Numbered from the stretch's first letter, positions 31,326 through 42,325 are shown. The stretch is DNA of 64,000 nt from Saccharomyces mikatae IFO 1815 (GCF_947241705.1 NC_079257.1:682001-746000); one strand, 5' to 3'. Notes: generated by a model from the sequence alone, not told the origin. Made by a program: numbers and translations.

Positions 31326-32897
31326 ATGTTGTTTTCGACTTCATCTTCTTCACTTAATTCCGAAGTTTCCCAAGTACTCTCGGAAAACATACCAAGTAGA
31401 TCTAGTACACTAACTAGAAATTCTACGCAAAGCCAAATTAACGAAGACGTGCGTAGTAAAAACTTTACCGATCAATTACCAAAAAAATTAATTCAGTTGA
31501 AGAAACTAAAAAATGGCGGTACCACAATCAAGAGAGCAAAAGAGGACCTTGAATACTGTTACGATTCACTAAGGCTGTACGAAAACCCTTATGTAACAAC
31601 ATCTATAGATAAGAAATGTGGTTACAGCATTGACATGTGTCTGGAAAATAAGTATAAAACTTTGATGTTCTCGGATTTGCAGTTAAACACCGACTATCCT
31701 TTGTATTACGATTCTTCATTGAATCATTTATCAACAAATAATGAGAGAGAAAATGTGACACCTCTTCAAATAAAGGGAAAAATTAGAATAAATATTGACA
31801 GAGATGACCAGGTACTTCTAATTACATCACAAACAATTTCTTTAAAGTGTTTTACCAAGGAATATGCATGTTTTATTGATTCAGGGGCAGGAGAAAACTC
31901 TAAAATTAACAAAATAATCAAAGAACTTAATCACACAGAGTTTTTTGAATCTTCTACCTACCCAAAGCAGCAGTTAAAAGTCACTCATCATTCATTATGT
32001 GACAAGAAAATTCTGCTGACAAAAGGAACGTATGATTACCCATTTACTTTTACCCTTCAATCAAACACTTTCCCCGCTACTTTCTCTTCCTTCTTTGGAA
32101 AGACACATTTCCGAATAGAAAGCTCAACTTCAATAATGAGGATACCAAGTAGACCCAAAAACTTTCTCAAGTTTTTGAAGAATGAAAGTATCACTGATAA
32201 AATCATTCTAACAGAAGAGATTAGAGTTAAGAGAGTACTTCCCTCAACATGTATGCTCAAATTCGAAATGTTTCAATTAAGATCATACAACACAGCAAGT
32301 GATGTAGTAGTTTCTGTCATTGGAAATTCCAAACTAATTGAAATCGGCACGCCTTTCCAAATGATCTTGTCAATTTCGAAGACAGATTCGACGATTGAAT
32401 TACAAGAAGCCTCATTATCAGTTGCACAAAGAATGGCAATACCGAGCATTGATTCGAAGACCAAGAAAATATTACAGGAACCGTACATCAAAAAATCTGA
32501 GTATTTATTAAGGACCGTCGAGAGCCAAAGTTTTGATTCGGACAAAACTATATTCGGGTTTTGCTTTGATGATGTCGTTATTCCAAACTATGTTGATGGT
32601 TTGCCAAGCTGGTTTAAGACATTCTATTGTGAGCCAAGCTCATTTTATCCTAATTATGCTGCTCTTAAAGTGACTCATTTACTTTTGTTCAAAATAAATT
32701 ATAGCAGGAACGAGATGGTAGAAGGAATTGAAGTGAGAAAAAATTATCGTATTACAGTTAATTTTCCTATTTTGGTCGGCGATAGTGATATTTCAACTAG
32801 CTCTTTGCTACCTAAGTATGAGATGTTCGAAAATATTAGTGATTTACAAGATGAACCTCCGCTCTATTCGGTGGTAACAGGGGGAAGTGGCTGCTGA
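31326..32897 (+). CDS. SPO23: Meiotic arrestin-like protein
   Basis: 523 residues. A Ser-rich N-terminus (1-60) leads into a beta-rich body with two arrestin-like halves; the second begins around LRSYNTASDVVVSVIG (about 318) and continues through the SKTDSTIELQEASLSV strands typical of an arrestin C-lobe. The C-terminus has PPLY (511-514), a PPxY motif of the kind bound by WW domains of the ubiquitin ligase Rsp5. Known: Spo23 associates with Spo1 and is expressed in meiosis; I recall it being listed among yeast alpha-arrestins. The MSE and URS1 elements upstream support meiotic control. Molecular role is inferred. Confidence 0.9.
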   Translation: MLFSTSSSSLNSEVSQVLSENIPSRSSTLTRNSTQSQINEDVRSKNFTDQLPKKLIQLKKLKNGGTTIKRAKEDLEYCYDSLRLYENPYVTTSIDKKCGYSIDMCLENKYKTLMFSDLQLNTDYPLYYDSSLNHLSTNNERENVTPLQIKGKIRINIDRDDQVLLITSQTISLKCFTKEYACFIDSGAGENSKINKIIKELNHTEFFESSTYPKQQLKVTHHSLCDKKILLTKGTYDYPFTFTLQSNTFPATFSSFFGKTHFRIESSTSIMRIPSRPKNFLKFLKNESITDKIILTEEIRVKRVLPSTCMLKFEMFQLRSYNTASDVVVSVIGNSKLIEIGTPFQMILSISKTDSTIELQEASLSVAQRMAIPSIDSKTKKILQEPYIKKSEYLLRTVESQSFDSDKTIFGFCFDDVVIPNYVDGLPSWFKTFYCEPSSFYPNYAALKVTHLLLFKINYSRNEMVEGIEVRKNYRITVNFPILVGDSDISTSSLLPKYEMFENISDLQDEPPLYSVVTGGSGC

Positions 32898-34551
<1,654 letters not shown>

Positions 34552-34858
34552 AATACTATGTACATATACACGCCATTATCTCTTAACCAACATAAGTAAA
34601 TACAGCAATATTAGCACCTGTAAATATCGTTACTCTACTCCACTCAATTTTGCGAGCCAACAAGTCCCATCATTTTTCCTTTTACTACCATTTCTTCTTT
34701 TTTTTTTTCACCGAAGTTGCATTCTTTAAAAGTTTCTGATTTCATGCTGAAAAAGTATCAAAGTAGAAATGTTACGCGTTATTATATAACTAATTTCAAG
34801 AAAAACGATCTTCACGAGTGAGCCAATTGTACTACTACACCAAGCCAAAAGCAACGAG
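34552..34858. promoter_or_regulatory. DUT1 promoter
   Basis: 307 bases between MRPS5 and DUT1. It contains a T-rich run (about 34674-34708) and the MCB element described separately. No gene seen. Confidence 0.55.
34774..34779. promoter_or_regulatory. MluI cell-cycle box (MCB) before DUT1
   Basis: ACGCGT, within TTACGCGTTA, 80-85 bases upstream of the DUT1 ATG. This is the binding site of MBF (Mbp1-Swi6), which drives DNA-synthesis genes at G1/S. It fits dUTPase function. Confidence 0.75.
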
Positions 34859-35302
34859 ATGACTACCACAAGTGATAAAGTGTTGAAGGTTCAGTTGCGT
34901 TCAGCAAGCGCAACTGTACCAACCAAGGGTTCTGCCACCGCCGCAGGATACGACATTTACGCATCCCAGGATATTATCATTCCAGCAATGGGTCAAGGTA
35001 TGGTTTCCACCGATATATCGTTTACTGTGCCCGTCGGTACCTATGGTCGTATTGCGCCAAGATCAGGCCTAGCAGTGAAAAACGGTATTCAAACTGGTGC
35101 TGGTGTTGTCGACAGAGATTACACTGGTGAAGTTAAGGTTGTCTTATTCAATCACTCGCAGAGAGATTTTACCATCAAGAAAGGTGACCGCGTAGCCCAA
35201 TTAATTCTAGAAAAAATTGTCGACGACGCTCAAATTGTTGTTGTAGACTCGCTAGAAGAAAGTGCGAGAGGGGCTGGTGGCTTTGGTAGCACTGGTAACT
35301 AG
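34859..35302 (+). CDS. DUT1: dUTP diphosphatase
   Basis: 147 residues, the normal trimeric dUTPase size. The conserved motifs are all present: AAGYDIYAS near the start (motif 1), PRSGLAVK (motif 2), [13 protein letters not shown] (motif 3, with the catalytic Asp), GDRVAQLI (motif 4) and the glycine-rich C-terminal [10 protein letters not shown] (motif 5). Reaction: dUTP to dUMP and pyrophosphate, keeping uracil out of DNA and supplying dTMP synthesis. Essential. The MCB element upstream predicts S-phase expression. Confidence 0.97.
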   Translation: MTTTSDKVLKVQLRSASATVPTKGSATAAGYDIYASQDIIIPAMGQGMVSTDISFTVPVGTYGRIAPRSGLAVKNGIQTGAGVVDRDYTGEVKVVLFNHSQRDFTIKKGDRVAQLILEKIVDDAQIVVVDSLEESARGAGGFGSTGN

Positions 35303-35516
35303 TTAAGTATATATACTCTACACCGTAATATAATGTACTATAATATCGCCGCTATAAATCGAGTGTGACCCGGACTGCATTGTTTGTACTTGCCGTCTTA
35401 AGCAAGTTGCACCAGCATTTAACCAAGATGCTGATCAAATAATTGCAGGTATTGATCATCCATTTAACGTGGTTCTGTGGTAATAAGCATCTTATATTCT
35501 TTTTTGTCATCACAGA

Positions 35517-35882
35517 ATGAGCAACCAGGCACTTTATGAAAAACTCGAACAAACAAGAACGATCCTGTCAGTAAAACTGGCAGAATTGATAAATATGACT
35601 ACGATAGCTGATAGGAATGATGACGACGAAGATTCATTTGCACAAGAGAACTCCGAGCTCGCAATAGCCACGACCAGTGTGATGATGGTAAATAATCAAA
35701 CCATGCAATTGATCAAAAACGTGCAAGACTTGTTGAGCCTGACTAGATCCATTAAAGAAAAGTGGTTACTGAACCAAATACCTGTTATGGAGCATTCAGA
35801 GAGTGCTCGCTTTGACGAGAAACAGGTAGAAAATTTATTGGATAAGTGTATAGAAGAGTTTGTAGCGGAACAAACCACATAA
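35517..35882 (+). CDS. SRB6: Mediator head-module subunit Med22
   Basis: 121 residues, mostly predicted helix: a long helix from about 3 to 25, an acidic loop ([14 protein letters not shown]), then helices with [19 protein letters not shown] and [10 protein letters not shown]. Known role: Med22 forms a heterodimer with Med11 inside the Mediator head and is needed for RNA polymerase II transcription. No catalytic motif is expected. Length matches the yeast protein. Converges on TRS20 with 103 bases between stops. Confidence 0.95.
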   Translation: MSNQALYEKLEQTRTILSVKLAELINMTTIADRNDDDEDSFAQENSELAIATTSVMMVNNQTMQLIKNVQDLLSLTRSIKEKWLLNQIPVMEHSESARFDEKQVENLLDKCIEEFVAEQTT

Positions 35883-35985
35883 GGAAAGCGGATATTTATT
35901 AGTGATTTGGCGAGAAAAGAACAACAGAAAAATACATACTACATATATATATCCATCATAGAAACTCTGCATCTATCTTTTCTCA

Positions 35986-36516
35986 CTATTTAGAAAGGTG
36001 TTTACGCGCCAATGTCCTTACCCTCGAATCGAATGCCGGGCTCGTAATAGGGTCTGTAATTTTATAAAACGGGTTCATCAGTGTCTTTACGTATAGTTCG
36101 TGCACCTCTTGATAAAATGACTTTATGTTATTATCGTCAATTACTACACTGTTGTTGGCTGAGTTTCCGTGGATCATTACGAATTTCATGCCACCGTAGC
36201 TGATATAAGCCGTTATGGCTAGTCCATAGAAATGATCAACTTTACCTAAATAACAATTATCGGTATTGTTTACGGTCCTGGATCGAAGGAATCCACCACC
36301 GCCACCATTGGATACATTTCCGCTATTGCCACCTACCTGTGATGCTGGATTGATTTGCCATTGTAAGTCTTCAACAATATCTAGTGACGCATGTAGTATG
36401 AATGGATTTAATTCTTTCAAGTCCTGAGGGAAGCCCTGTGGATTTTCTGCGTTGGTGAACTCTATCTCATAAACAGGATTGTCCTTTTTACCAATAATGG
36501 CGAAATACTGAGGCAT
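35986..36516 (-). CDS. TRS20: TRAPP core subunit, sedlin family
   Basis: 176 residues. It has the longin-like sedlin fold: it begins YFAIIGKKDNPVYEIEF, then FILHASLDIVEDLQW, and NCYLGKVDHFYGLAITAYISYGGMKFVMIHG further on. The Asn/Gly-rich insert (about 61-76) between the second strand and FLRSRTV is a yeast-lineage loop. Known role: part of TRAPP complexes, the exchange factors for Ypt1 in ER-Golgi tethering and autophagy; the human orthologue TRAPPC2 is mutated in spondyloepiphyseal dysplasia tarda. Divergent from MTC4 (192 bases). Confidence 0.96.
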   Translation of the reverse strand: MPQYFAIIGKKDNPVYEIEFTNAENPQGFPQDLKELNPFILHASLDIVEDLQWQINPASQVGGNSGNVSNGGGGGFLRSRTVNNTDNCYLGKVDHFYGLAITAYISYGGMKFVMIHGNSANNSVVIDDNNIKSFYQEVHELYVKTLMNPFYKITDPITSPAFDSRVRTLARKHLSK

Positions 36517-36708
36517 TTTCCAAGGATCTTTGTGTGTGTTGTTCTATTATTCTTTCATACTGGAGTTTAACCTGTCTTTTTTTTTTTGATGCATATTGAT
36601 GTTATCTGGGAAAAGCTGATGAGTAGGATTTTGAAGAGACAAAGGGGAAATGTACATGAATAATTTCTTAGCATTAGAGGAGGGGGAAGCGCTTTCAACT
36701 AATTAATT

Positions 36709-38793
36709 ATGACTCATTCAAGTGAGCACCACCATAAGGCTGAACAGGAACAGAATGGAAGAGGAAATAGGACAACGGAGGCAGTAAATCCCCAAAAGAT
36801 GAAATTGGTTACCAAACTACTCATTGATAATAAGTTTGGACTGATGGACGACTTAAATTTCAGTAGACCATTAACAGCTTCTTCTGAAGGTGTACCAATA
36901 TCCACAAAGACATCAGAATTGGGTACTGAATACCTCAAGAATCAACAAGAAAATTCAGTGAGCCCGGTACCTACTATACCAAGAAGTACAAGGATAAAAG
37001 CAGACAGGGTGAGAATATACTTGGACTATTATTATAGTATATTAGAACGTTGCATTTCAATCGATAGCTCCCAGAATCACCATGAAGGTGTTGAAGGAGT
37101 GTACAACCCATTGCAAGTAATTAGAAATCGCAAATTAAAGAAGAAGCACCATGAATTGGCCACCAGAGAATTTTACACTACGAAACATCCCATCATTGCC
37201 ATCAAACAGTTTTCTACAAAGCCCAATAAGAAAATGCCGTGGTTTGTGGATATAAACGAGAAGTATATGGATTTGACCTGGAGGACTTCGCATTGGGAAG
37301 AATTAGTGGATCCTCAAGGCAAGCTTTGGTTCCAGTCTTACAGCTCTTCCACAGAATCCAGTGGATCCACATCATCGCGCCAACGTCACAGTCATCATAT
37401 TCGTCATAGAAGTCGCTTAAGACACCACTCTAGAATCCGCACAACTAATTCAGTACATTCAAAAACTCAATCATTAACACCGAAAAGGGTTTTAACCGAT
37501 GAAGAAGACAAGAGTAACCATAACAAAACTAATACCGTAATGAAGATTAAAACCACTCCAGAAGCCCGGATTTCAAATAACAAGAGATCCGATCTAAATT
37601 TAAGTCATATTCATTTAGAAGTACCAATAACTAATATGATTACCAATACTTCATCAGATCAAGGATCATTAATACTCGAAGTTAAGGGCAGTGGTCATGG
37701 AAGTGGTCGTCGTGGAAGTAGCAACACTAGTGGAAGTGGTGGTAATAGAAATTCTAAACATTATCGCTCGAAATCAGCGAGCTCTTCGGAAAATGAGAAA
37801 TCAAGAATGACTGGCCTTGAAAAAATAATTAGTAAAACATCGAAAGGATGGTCAAGATCACCCAAAAAAAATATGCCTGCCCTTGAAAAGCAGGTTCTTC
37901 TGACACCTGCTATTAGCAATGGAGCCTCCAGTAGAAGAAGCAGTAATAACGAATCAAGTATCAGTACAAACAGCAGTAAAAGTAGCATGGGAGTTACTTT
38001 CGGAAATACGGAAAGTTACAAAACACCAGTCGATAATGGCAAAGATGCTATTACACGGCAAAGTTTACTAAGTGACGTGCCGGTTCATACCTTAAGGGGG
38101 AAAAACAGTACCAATTCATTACGAGAAGAAAGTAAACAAGTTTTTGACAGTGACCAGGAACTACCGAGTGGAGTTGGCAGCATTCATGAAGGCGTGCACA
38201 GGGAAAATACCACAAGCCATGATAGCGAACCCGTGAAGATGGTAAGCGATTCCTTACAGGTGGACGAACAGTTGCAAAAATACTGGCATGATACCAGGTA
38301 TATTATGAGCACTGTGGCTATGATGCAGCATAGAAGAGAGACACATGATATAGTCAAAAGAAGAGAAATTGTACGTAGAAATGAAATTGAGATCACCGAG
38401 GATGCAGACACAAATATTAGGAAGACTGCAGATGCATTGAGCGAATATGATAATGAATTGAATAAAGTTTTGAAGCTAGGTAATGATTGGACATCAAAGC
38501 TTTTAAACGATTATTCAATTCGTGTAGAAACATTGATTTCATCGAGTGACAGAATCCTTAGTGATATAAATACAACTTTGACATTAAAGTTAAAAATGTT
38601 TCAAGAGAATACAGAAAGGTATGTTACAGTGAAAGTGATGAGAGCCCAAAAGATGACTAAAACCATATATCGACTTCTGGAATTTGGCATTGTTTTAATA
38701 CTCTGGACGATTTGGCTTTTCTTCAGTGTCTTGAAAAGCGTTCGATTCACCATTTGTTTAGCCTTAAAAATCATCAAGGCATTTTTATGGTAA
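36709..38793 (+). CDS. MTC4: Membrane-anchored protein linked to telomere capping
   Basis: 694 residues. A long low-complexity, Ser/Lys/Arg-rich body (about 200-480) includes His/Arg-rich RHSHHIRHRSRLRHHSR and Gly/Ser runs. A predicted coiled coil lies about 550-640, and a hydrophobic C-terminal segment (about 655-692, FGIVLILWTIWLFFSVL) looks like one or two tail-anchoring helices. Known: mutants interact with cdc13-1; the biochemical activity is unknown. The conserved parts appear to be the N-terminal segment (about 100-205) and the coiled coil with tail. Identified by synteny (YBR255W) and layout. Confidence 0.9.
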   Translation: MTHSSEHHHKAEQEQNGRGNRTTEAVNPQKMKLVTKLLIDNKFGLMDDLNFSRPLTASSEGVPISTKTSELGTEYLKNQQENSVSPVPTIPRSTRIKADRVRIYLDYYYSILERCISIDSSQNHHEGVEGVYNPLQVIRNRKLKKKHHELATREFYTTKHPIIAIKQFSTKPNKKMPWFVDINEKYMDLTWRTSHWEELVDPQGKLWFQSYSSSTESSGSTSSRQRHSHHIRHRSRLRHHSRIRTTNSVHSKTQSLTPKRVLTDEEDKSNHNKTNTVMKIKTTPEARISNNKRSDLNLSHIHLEVPITNMITNTSSDQGSLILEVKGSGHGSGRRGSSNTSGSGGNRNSKHYRSKSASSSENEKSRMTGLEKIISKTSKGWSRSPKKNMPALEKQVLLTPAISNGASSRRSSNNESSISTNSSKSSMGVTFGNTESYKTPVDNGKDAITRQSLLSDVPVHTLRGKNSTNSLREESKQVFDSDQELPSGVGSIHEGVHRENTTSHDSEPVKMVSDSLQVDEQLQKYWHDTRYIMSTVAMMQHRRETHDIVKRREIVRRNEIEITEDADTNIRKTADALSEYDNELNKVLKLGNDWTSKLLNDYSIRVETLISSSDRILSDINTTLTLKLKMFQENTERYVTVKVMRAQKMTKTIYRLLEFGIVLILWTIWLFFSVLKSVRFTICLALKIIKAFLW

Positions 38794-38874
38794 CTTATTA
38801 ATTTAAATATATATATAGGAATAAACTATCCGCGGTGATATGTATGAATGTATAAGTGCACACGAAGTAATGCT

Positions 38875-39331
38875 TCATGTGGTTGATCGAGAAGAGTTCA
38901 AATTCTCGTCTTCCAGAAACAAGCCTCTTTCTGCAGCCTCATCCAAAATCTTTTCTCTTCTCTTCTGTTCCTCTCGATAGTAATTAGTCTGAAATTTGAG
39001 TAACTGCTTATCAGCTCTGAAAACAGCACCCATCGAAATCCAAGAACAATGATAAAACACACGTACTTGAGTTCTGACATTCTTATATACTGAGGAAAAT
39101 CTTCTTAACAGTAGTGCCGTAGCAATACTGAATAGAGCACCTTGGGCAGCTCCAACACATGATGCAACTGTAATCTACGTAAGAAAAGAAAGCCAAAGAT
39201 AGTCGTGTTAGCAATGTATTCCTCTTTAGTGGGCAAGAAAACAGTTGAAAAGCAGAAATTTTACATACTTCTTTAGTTAGTTGTTTAACAGTTTTGGGGT
39301 CATAATGAATGGGGAGAACGTTACCACCCAT
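38875..39331 (-). CDS. RCF3: Respiratory supercomplex factor-like protein, spliced
   Basis: Two exons: 39331-39269 (21 codons, MGGNVLPIHYDPKTVKQLTKE) and 39174-38875 (99 codons plus TGA), giving 120 residues. The phase is clean because exon 1 ends at a codon boundary. Exon 2 carries a hydrophobic stretch (SCVGAAQGALFSIATALLLRRF) and YHCSWISMGAVFRADKQLL, the Hig1-like membrane part, then a charged tail. Known role: mitochondrial inner-membrane protein that associates with and regulates cytochrome oxidase/bc1 supercomplexes (YBR255C-A). The unspliced exon pieces look like small separate genes, so an intron-unaware annotation would miss it. A Cbf1-type site lies 131 bases upstream. Confidence 0.94.
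39175..39268 (-). other. RCF3: Spliceosomal intron of RCF3 (94 bases)
   Basis: On the minus strand the intron starts with canonical GTATGT at 39268-39263. Its branch element TGCTAAC is at 39213-39207, with the branch A opposite base 39208; the usual yeast element is TACTAAC. It ends ACGTAG at 39175. The branch-to-acceptor distance is 33 bases, with a pyrimidine-rich stretch between. Joining the exons restores the known protein sequence across the junction. Confidence 0.93.
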
Positions 39332-39646
39332 GTTTATAGTTTCTGTGTTGTTGTATTCACGGGCAGTGGATTACAGGTGGTAGTAGTACTTCAAAAGTCC
39401 TTTCTAACCGATACAAAAAAGGTGGAGAGAATATTGTAAACGAAAAAAGAACCTTTAGTGTCACGTGTAACAATAGAAACATGGTAAACACAGTCAAGAC
39501 AAGTAACATCAGTACTTTCGCTCGTAAAAGCCGCTCTAAGTAATACGGTCTTGTCAGTGTTATATGGTTGGAAGGCGCCGCCCAAATTAATCAACAGAAA
39601 GAGCTTCTTGAAACTATTTACGGAATCTCCTTACGAGAGAAGATTA
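39332..39646. promoter_or_regulatory. RCF3 promoter / RIB5 3' region
   Basis: 315 bases. GTCACGTG at 39460-39467 is a Cbf1-type E-box, 129-136 bases upstream of RCF3. Cbf1 sites are common in respiratory-gene promoters. Nothing else was recognised. Confidence 0.55.
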
Positions 39647-40363
39647 TTATTTATCTAAAAAATTTTTAACTTTCTCTTCAATGATATTTGTAATCATGGT
39701 ATTCAGGGTGCTGTCTTCCTTTGATATTTGATTTTCGAGAGTTAGTAAGATCTGCTTCTCAATAATCTTCCCAGTTAAGTCTACTTCAATGTTAACTTCG
39801 TCGCCAATACTCTTCAAAGGCATAATAACATTGTCTTGGGTATGTTTGATCATACTGATATGAAAAGCACCGCCGTTAGAAAGTTCATTAACTTTCGTTA
39901 CGGTCAAGGAGGTCCCGTCTATACAAATGAACCCTTTCTCAACAATGTACTTAAAATACTCCTGATCTCTTAACTGAAACCCAAAGATAATTGAATTTCC
40001 TTCAGGTTCCCTTGAGACAATGTTAGCAACAGTGTCCACGTGTCCCTGTACATAATGGCCGCCAAATCTCACATCTTGAGATACTGCTCTCTCCAAGTTG
40101 ACTTTGGCGCCCTGAATCCAGGAAGCGACATTACTTCGTTTTACAGTCTCTGGTGATATTCCCACTTTAAAAGAACCGTTGTCAAACTCAGTAACAGTGA
40201 GGCAAACCCCGTTCACAGCTATTGAATCCCCGATGTGACAATCAGAAAGAATACTTTCGGCATTTCCGATAGTTATAGAAATACCTTGGCCTCCACTTTC
40301 GGAATCATCATACGGATTGTATTCTAAAACAGTTCCTATGCATTCTACAATACCAGTGAACAT
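39647..40363 (-). CDS. RIB5: Riboflavin synthase alpha subunit
   Basis: 238 residues made of two lumazine-binding beta-barrel repeats. The first opens with MFTGIVECIGTV and contains DSIAVNGVCLTV; the second starts at about 105 with GGHYVQGHVDTVANI and contains KGFICIDGTSLTV. The duplicated pattern GxxI..NG/DG(V/T)xLTV marks the substrate pockets. Reaction: dismutation of two 6,7-dimethyl-8-ribityllumazine to riboflavin plus the pyrimidinedione precursor, as a trimer. The C-terminal helix supports trimerisation. Divergent from POP4 across a 684-base promoter. Confidence 0.97.
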   Translation of the reverse strand: MFTGIVECIGTVLEYNPYDDSESGGQGISITIGNAESILSDCHIGDSIAVNGVCLTVTEFDNGSFKVGISPETVKRSNVASWIQGAKVNLERAVSQDVRFGGHYVQGHVDTVANIVSREPEGNSIIFGFQLRDQEYFKYIVEKGFICIDGTSLTVTKVNELSNGGAFHISMIKHTQDNVIMPLKSIGDEVNIEVDLTGKIIEKQILLTLENQISKEDSTLNTMITNIIEEKVKNFLDK

Positions 40364-41047
40364 TTTACTATTATTATGATCTCATTCATGTTTGACGTAA
40401 ACATTTAGTTTTAGCACCTTTCTTATCTCCGTAAATTAGAAACATAAGTGCTAGGTGGCATTACCATAGAGATTAAAGAAAAAGAAAAGTGAAGAGTGAT
40501 ACCCGGAAAAAGTATATTGGCGGCTAAATATATATGAACTGACATTGAATATAATGACATTTTTACAGCGTAATCGCAATTTAAAGTAACAACAATAGGA
40601 GTTAACTTCCCCAGAAGGCAACATAACAGAACTCTGCACTGTAACCGACGAATGTTCCACGAAGACCAAATTTTACACTTCAATGTTCAGATTCAAACTA
40701 ATAAGATATAGGGTCATCATATAATTGTGAATGATAGAGACACTTGTCGCGGTATGAAATAGGTAAAATTTGGAACACACAATAATTAGGAGCAAATTGG
40801 TGAGTGATTACTTGCGCCTTTCACATTAGTTGAGGAATTCTATCTTTTATTACTGCGGTTGTGGTGGTTTCTTATTACGTTGACAGTGAAATTATTTGTT
40901 TCATTTTACCCGGTCTATTGTTCTCAGAAAATGTTACGGAGTGTCAGGTAAGGCAAAAAGCACGATGACTATATGAGGACGAGGAACAATAATCCATAAA
41001 GAAGACGGGTGGGATAATCACTACTTAGCACATTCACGTGTTCTACA
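40364..41047. promoter_or_regulatory. Divergent promoter RIB5/POP4
   Basis: 684 bases without a gene. TTACCCGG (40906-40913), a perfect Reb1 site, is 135 bases before POP4, with a weaker ATACCCGG around 40499. CACGTG (41035-41040) lies only seven bases before the POP4 ATG. No repeat or RNA gene was seen. Confidence 0.6.
40906..40913 (+). promoter_or_regulatory. Reb1 site before POP4
   Basis: TTACCCGG, an exact match to the Reb1 consensus, at a distance (about 135-142 bases) typical of Reb1 in POP4-like housekeeping promoters. Confidence 0.65.
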
Positions 41048-41887
41048 ATGGATAGAACTCAGACGTTTGTTAAAGAATACCTCTTTACGAAATGCCTGGA
41101 AGATGCTGAAAAACCCATCGATGAAAACAGATTTCAGGATACGCTGTTGTTATTGCCAACTGATGGCGGATTAACTTCTAGGCTTCAGAGGCAACGAAAA
41201 AAATCAAAGTTGAACCTTGGTAATCTGCAAAAGACTTCTCAGTCAGAAGCTACAAACGAAGAGCCAGAGAGGAGAAATTACCAGAGAATTAACAAAAATT
41301 CGAAAGTCGCCTTGAGAGAGTATATTAATTCTTGCAAAAAGAGTACGGAAAAATGTCTGAAACTAGCACATGAGAATAAAATTTCTGAGAAGGCAAATCT
41401 TTTGCACTACATAGAAGAGAAGCATCCAACGATATATGAATCACTTCCACAGTACGATAGTTTTGTACCGATGTACAAGGAACTATGGGTCAATTATATT
41501 AGAGAACTCTTGAATATAACAAAGAACTTGAAAGCGTTTAATGGATCATCTGCGTTATTGAAATTGTCTATGGCTGACTATAATGGAGCACTGCTACGTG
41601 TTACAAATAGCAAAAACAAGACTCTAGTGGGTATTCAGGGCATTGTTGTTTGGGACTCTCAGAAACTTTTCATAATGATCGTTAAGGGCCATCTAGTGGA
41701 CCAGATAAAGTGCATACCAAAAAAAGGTACAGTATTTCAATTTGAAATACCAATATCCGATGACTGTGACTCTGCATTGAGGTACAGTATACTAGGTGAT
41801 AGGTTCAAATACAGAAGTGTTGATCGTGCTGGTAGAAAATTCAAAAGTCGCCGTTGCGATGATATGCTATATTATATACAGAATTAG
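41048..41887 (+). CDS. POP4: RNase P / RNase MRP protein subunit (Rpp29 family)
   Basis: 279 residues. A basic N-terminal region (RLQRQRKKSKLN at about 41-52) precedes the conserved Rpp29/UPF0086 beta-barrel at about 178-250, with YNGALLRVTNSKNKTLVGIQGIVV in two strands and VKGHLVDQIKCIPKKGTVF. The C-terminal RYSILGDRFKYRSVDRAGRKFK is also typical. Known role: binds the catalytic RNA in nuclear RNase P (tRNA 5' maturation) and RNase MRP (pre-rRNA A3 cleavage). Essential. The 3' end is nine bases from the converging SHG1 stop. Confidence 0.96.
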   Translation: MDRTQTFVKEYLFTKCLEDAEKPIDENRFQDTLLLLPTDGGLTSRLQRQRKKSKLNLGNLQKTSQSEATNEEPERRNYQRINKNSKVALREYINSCKKSTEKCLKLAHENKISEKANLLHYIEEKHPTIYESLPQYDSFVPMYKELWVNYIRELLNITKNLKAFNGSSALLKLSMADYNGALLRVTNSKNKTLVGIQGIVVWDSQKLFIMIVKGHLVDQIKCIPKKGTVFQFEIPISDDCDSALRYSILGDRFKYRSVDRAGRKFKSRRCDDMLYYIQN

Positions 41888-41896
41888 TAACAACTA

Positions 41897-42325
41897 TTAC
41901 GTATGTCCATTTGCTTCCCCTTCAGAAGAAACCAACGTTTCCTGAAGTTGTCTCTTGATCATTTCCAGTAATTTCGGGTCCTGTAACTTAGAGTGTATAT
42001 AGACGTCCAATTCAAACTTCTTCGCACCGTCGTCATTACTCTTATCATTTTTACTATTTAGTTTCGAGTAATTGTCTTTAACTAACTGTGATTCAATAAG
42101 AGCACTCGTTAGCCCTCGATTTTTGGATATCAATTCTTCATCTTGCTTAACCATTTCTTTCACTGTATTGGCAACCCTTTCCCGAAGCATTTGCTCAAAT
42201 GGTTCACTATGCTCTTCTGTACCGTCCCAAGGATTGGACAATATATCTCTTTTCAGCTTGTCAAAATGACCTTCTTTTTTATATTTGTCTGATAATCTTC
42301 TGCAATCTTCTTCATCATACGCCAT
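41897..42325 (-). CDS. SHG1: COMPASS (Set1 complex) subunit
   Basis: 142 residues, charged and helical. The N-terminal block (EEDCRRLSDKYKKEGHFDKLKRDILSN, about 4-30) is the BOD1/SHG1-type helix pair, with the start of the next block at FEQMLRERVANTVKEM (about 43-58). The C-terminal half is Asp/Lys-rich. Known role: accessory subunit of the Set1 histone H3 K4 methyltransferase complex. No catalytic motif is expected. Its stop is nine bases from POP4, so the two 3' UTRs must overlap. Confidence 0.93.
   Translation of the reverse strand: MAYDEEDCRRLSDKYKKEGHFDKLKRDILSNPWDGTEEHSEPFEQMLRERVANTVKEMVKQDEELISKNRGLTSALIESQLVKDNYSKLNSKNDKSNDDGAKKFELDVYIHSKLQDPKLLEMIKRQLQETLVSSEGEANGHT

Noticed and set aside
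38898-39080. Several short minus-strand frames in the RCF3 region taken as independent genes
   Set aside because: They are pieces or shifted readings of the two RCF3 exons, which join in frame by canonical splicing signals.
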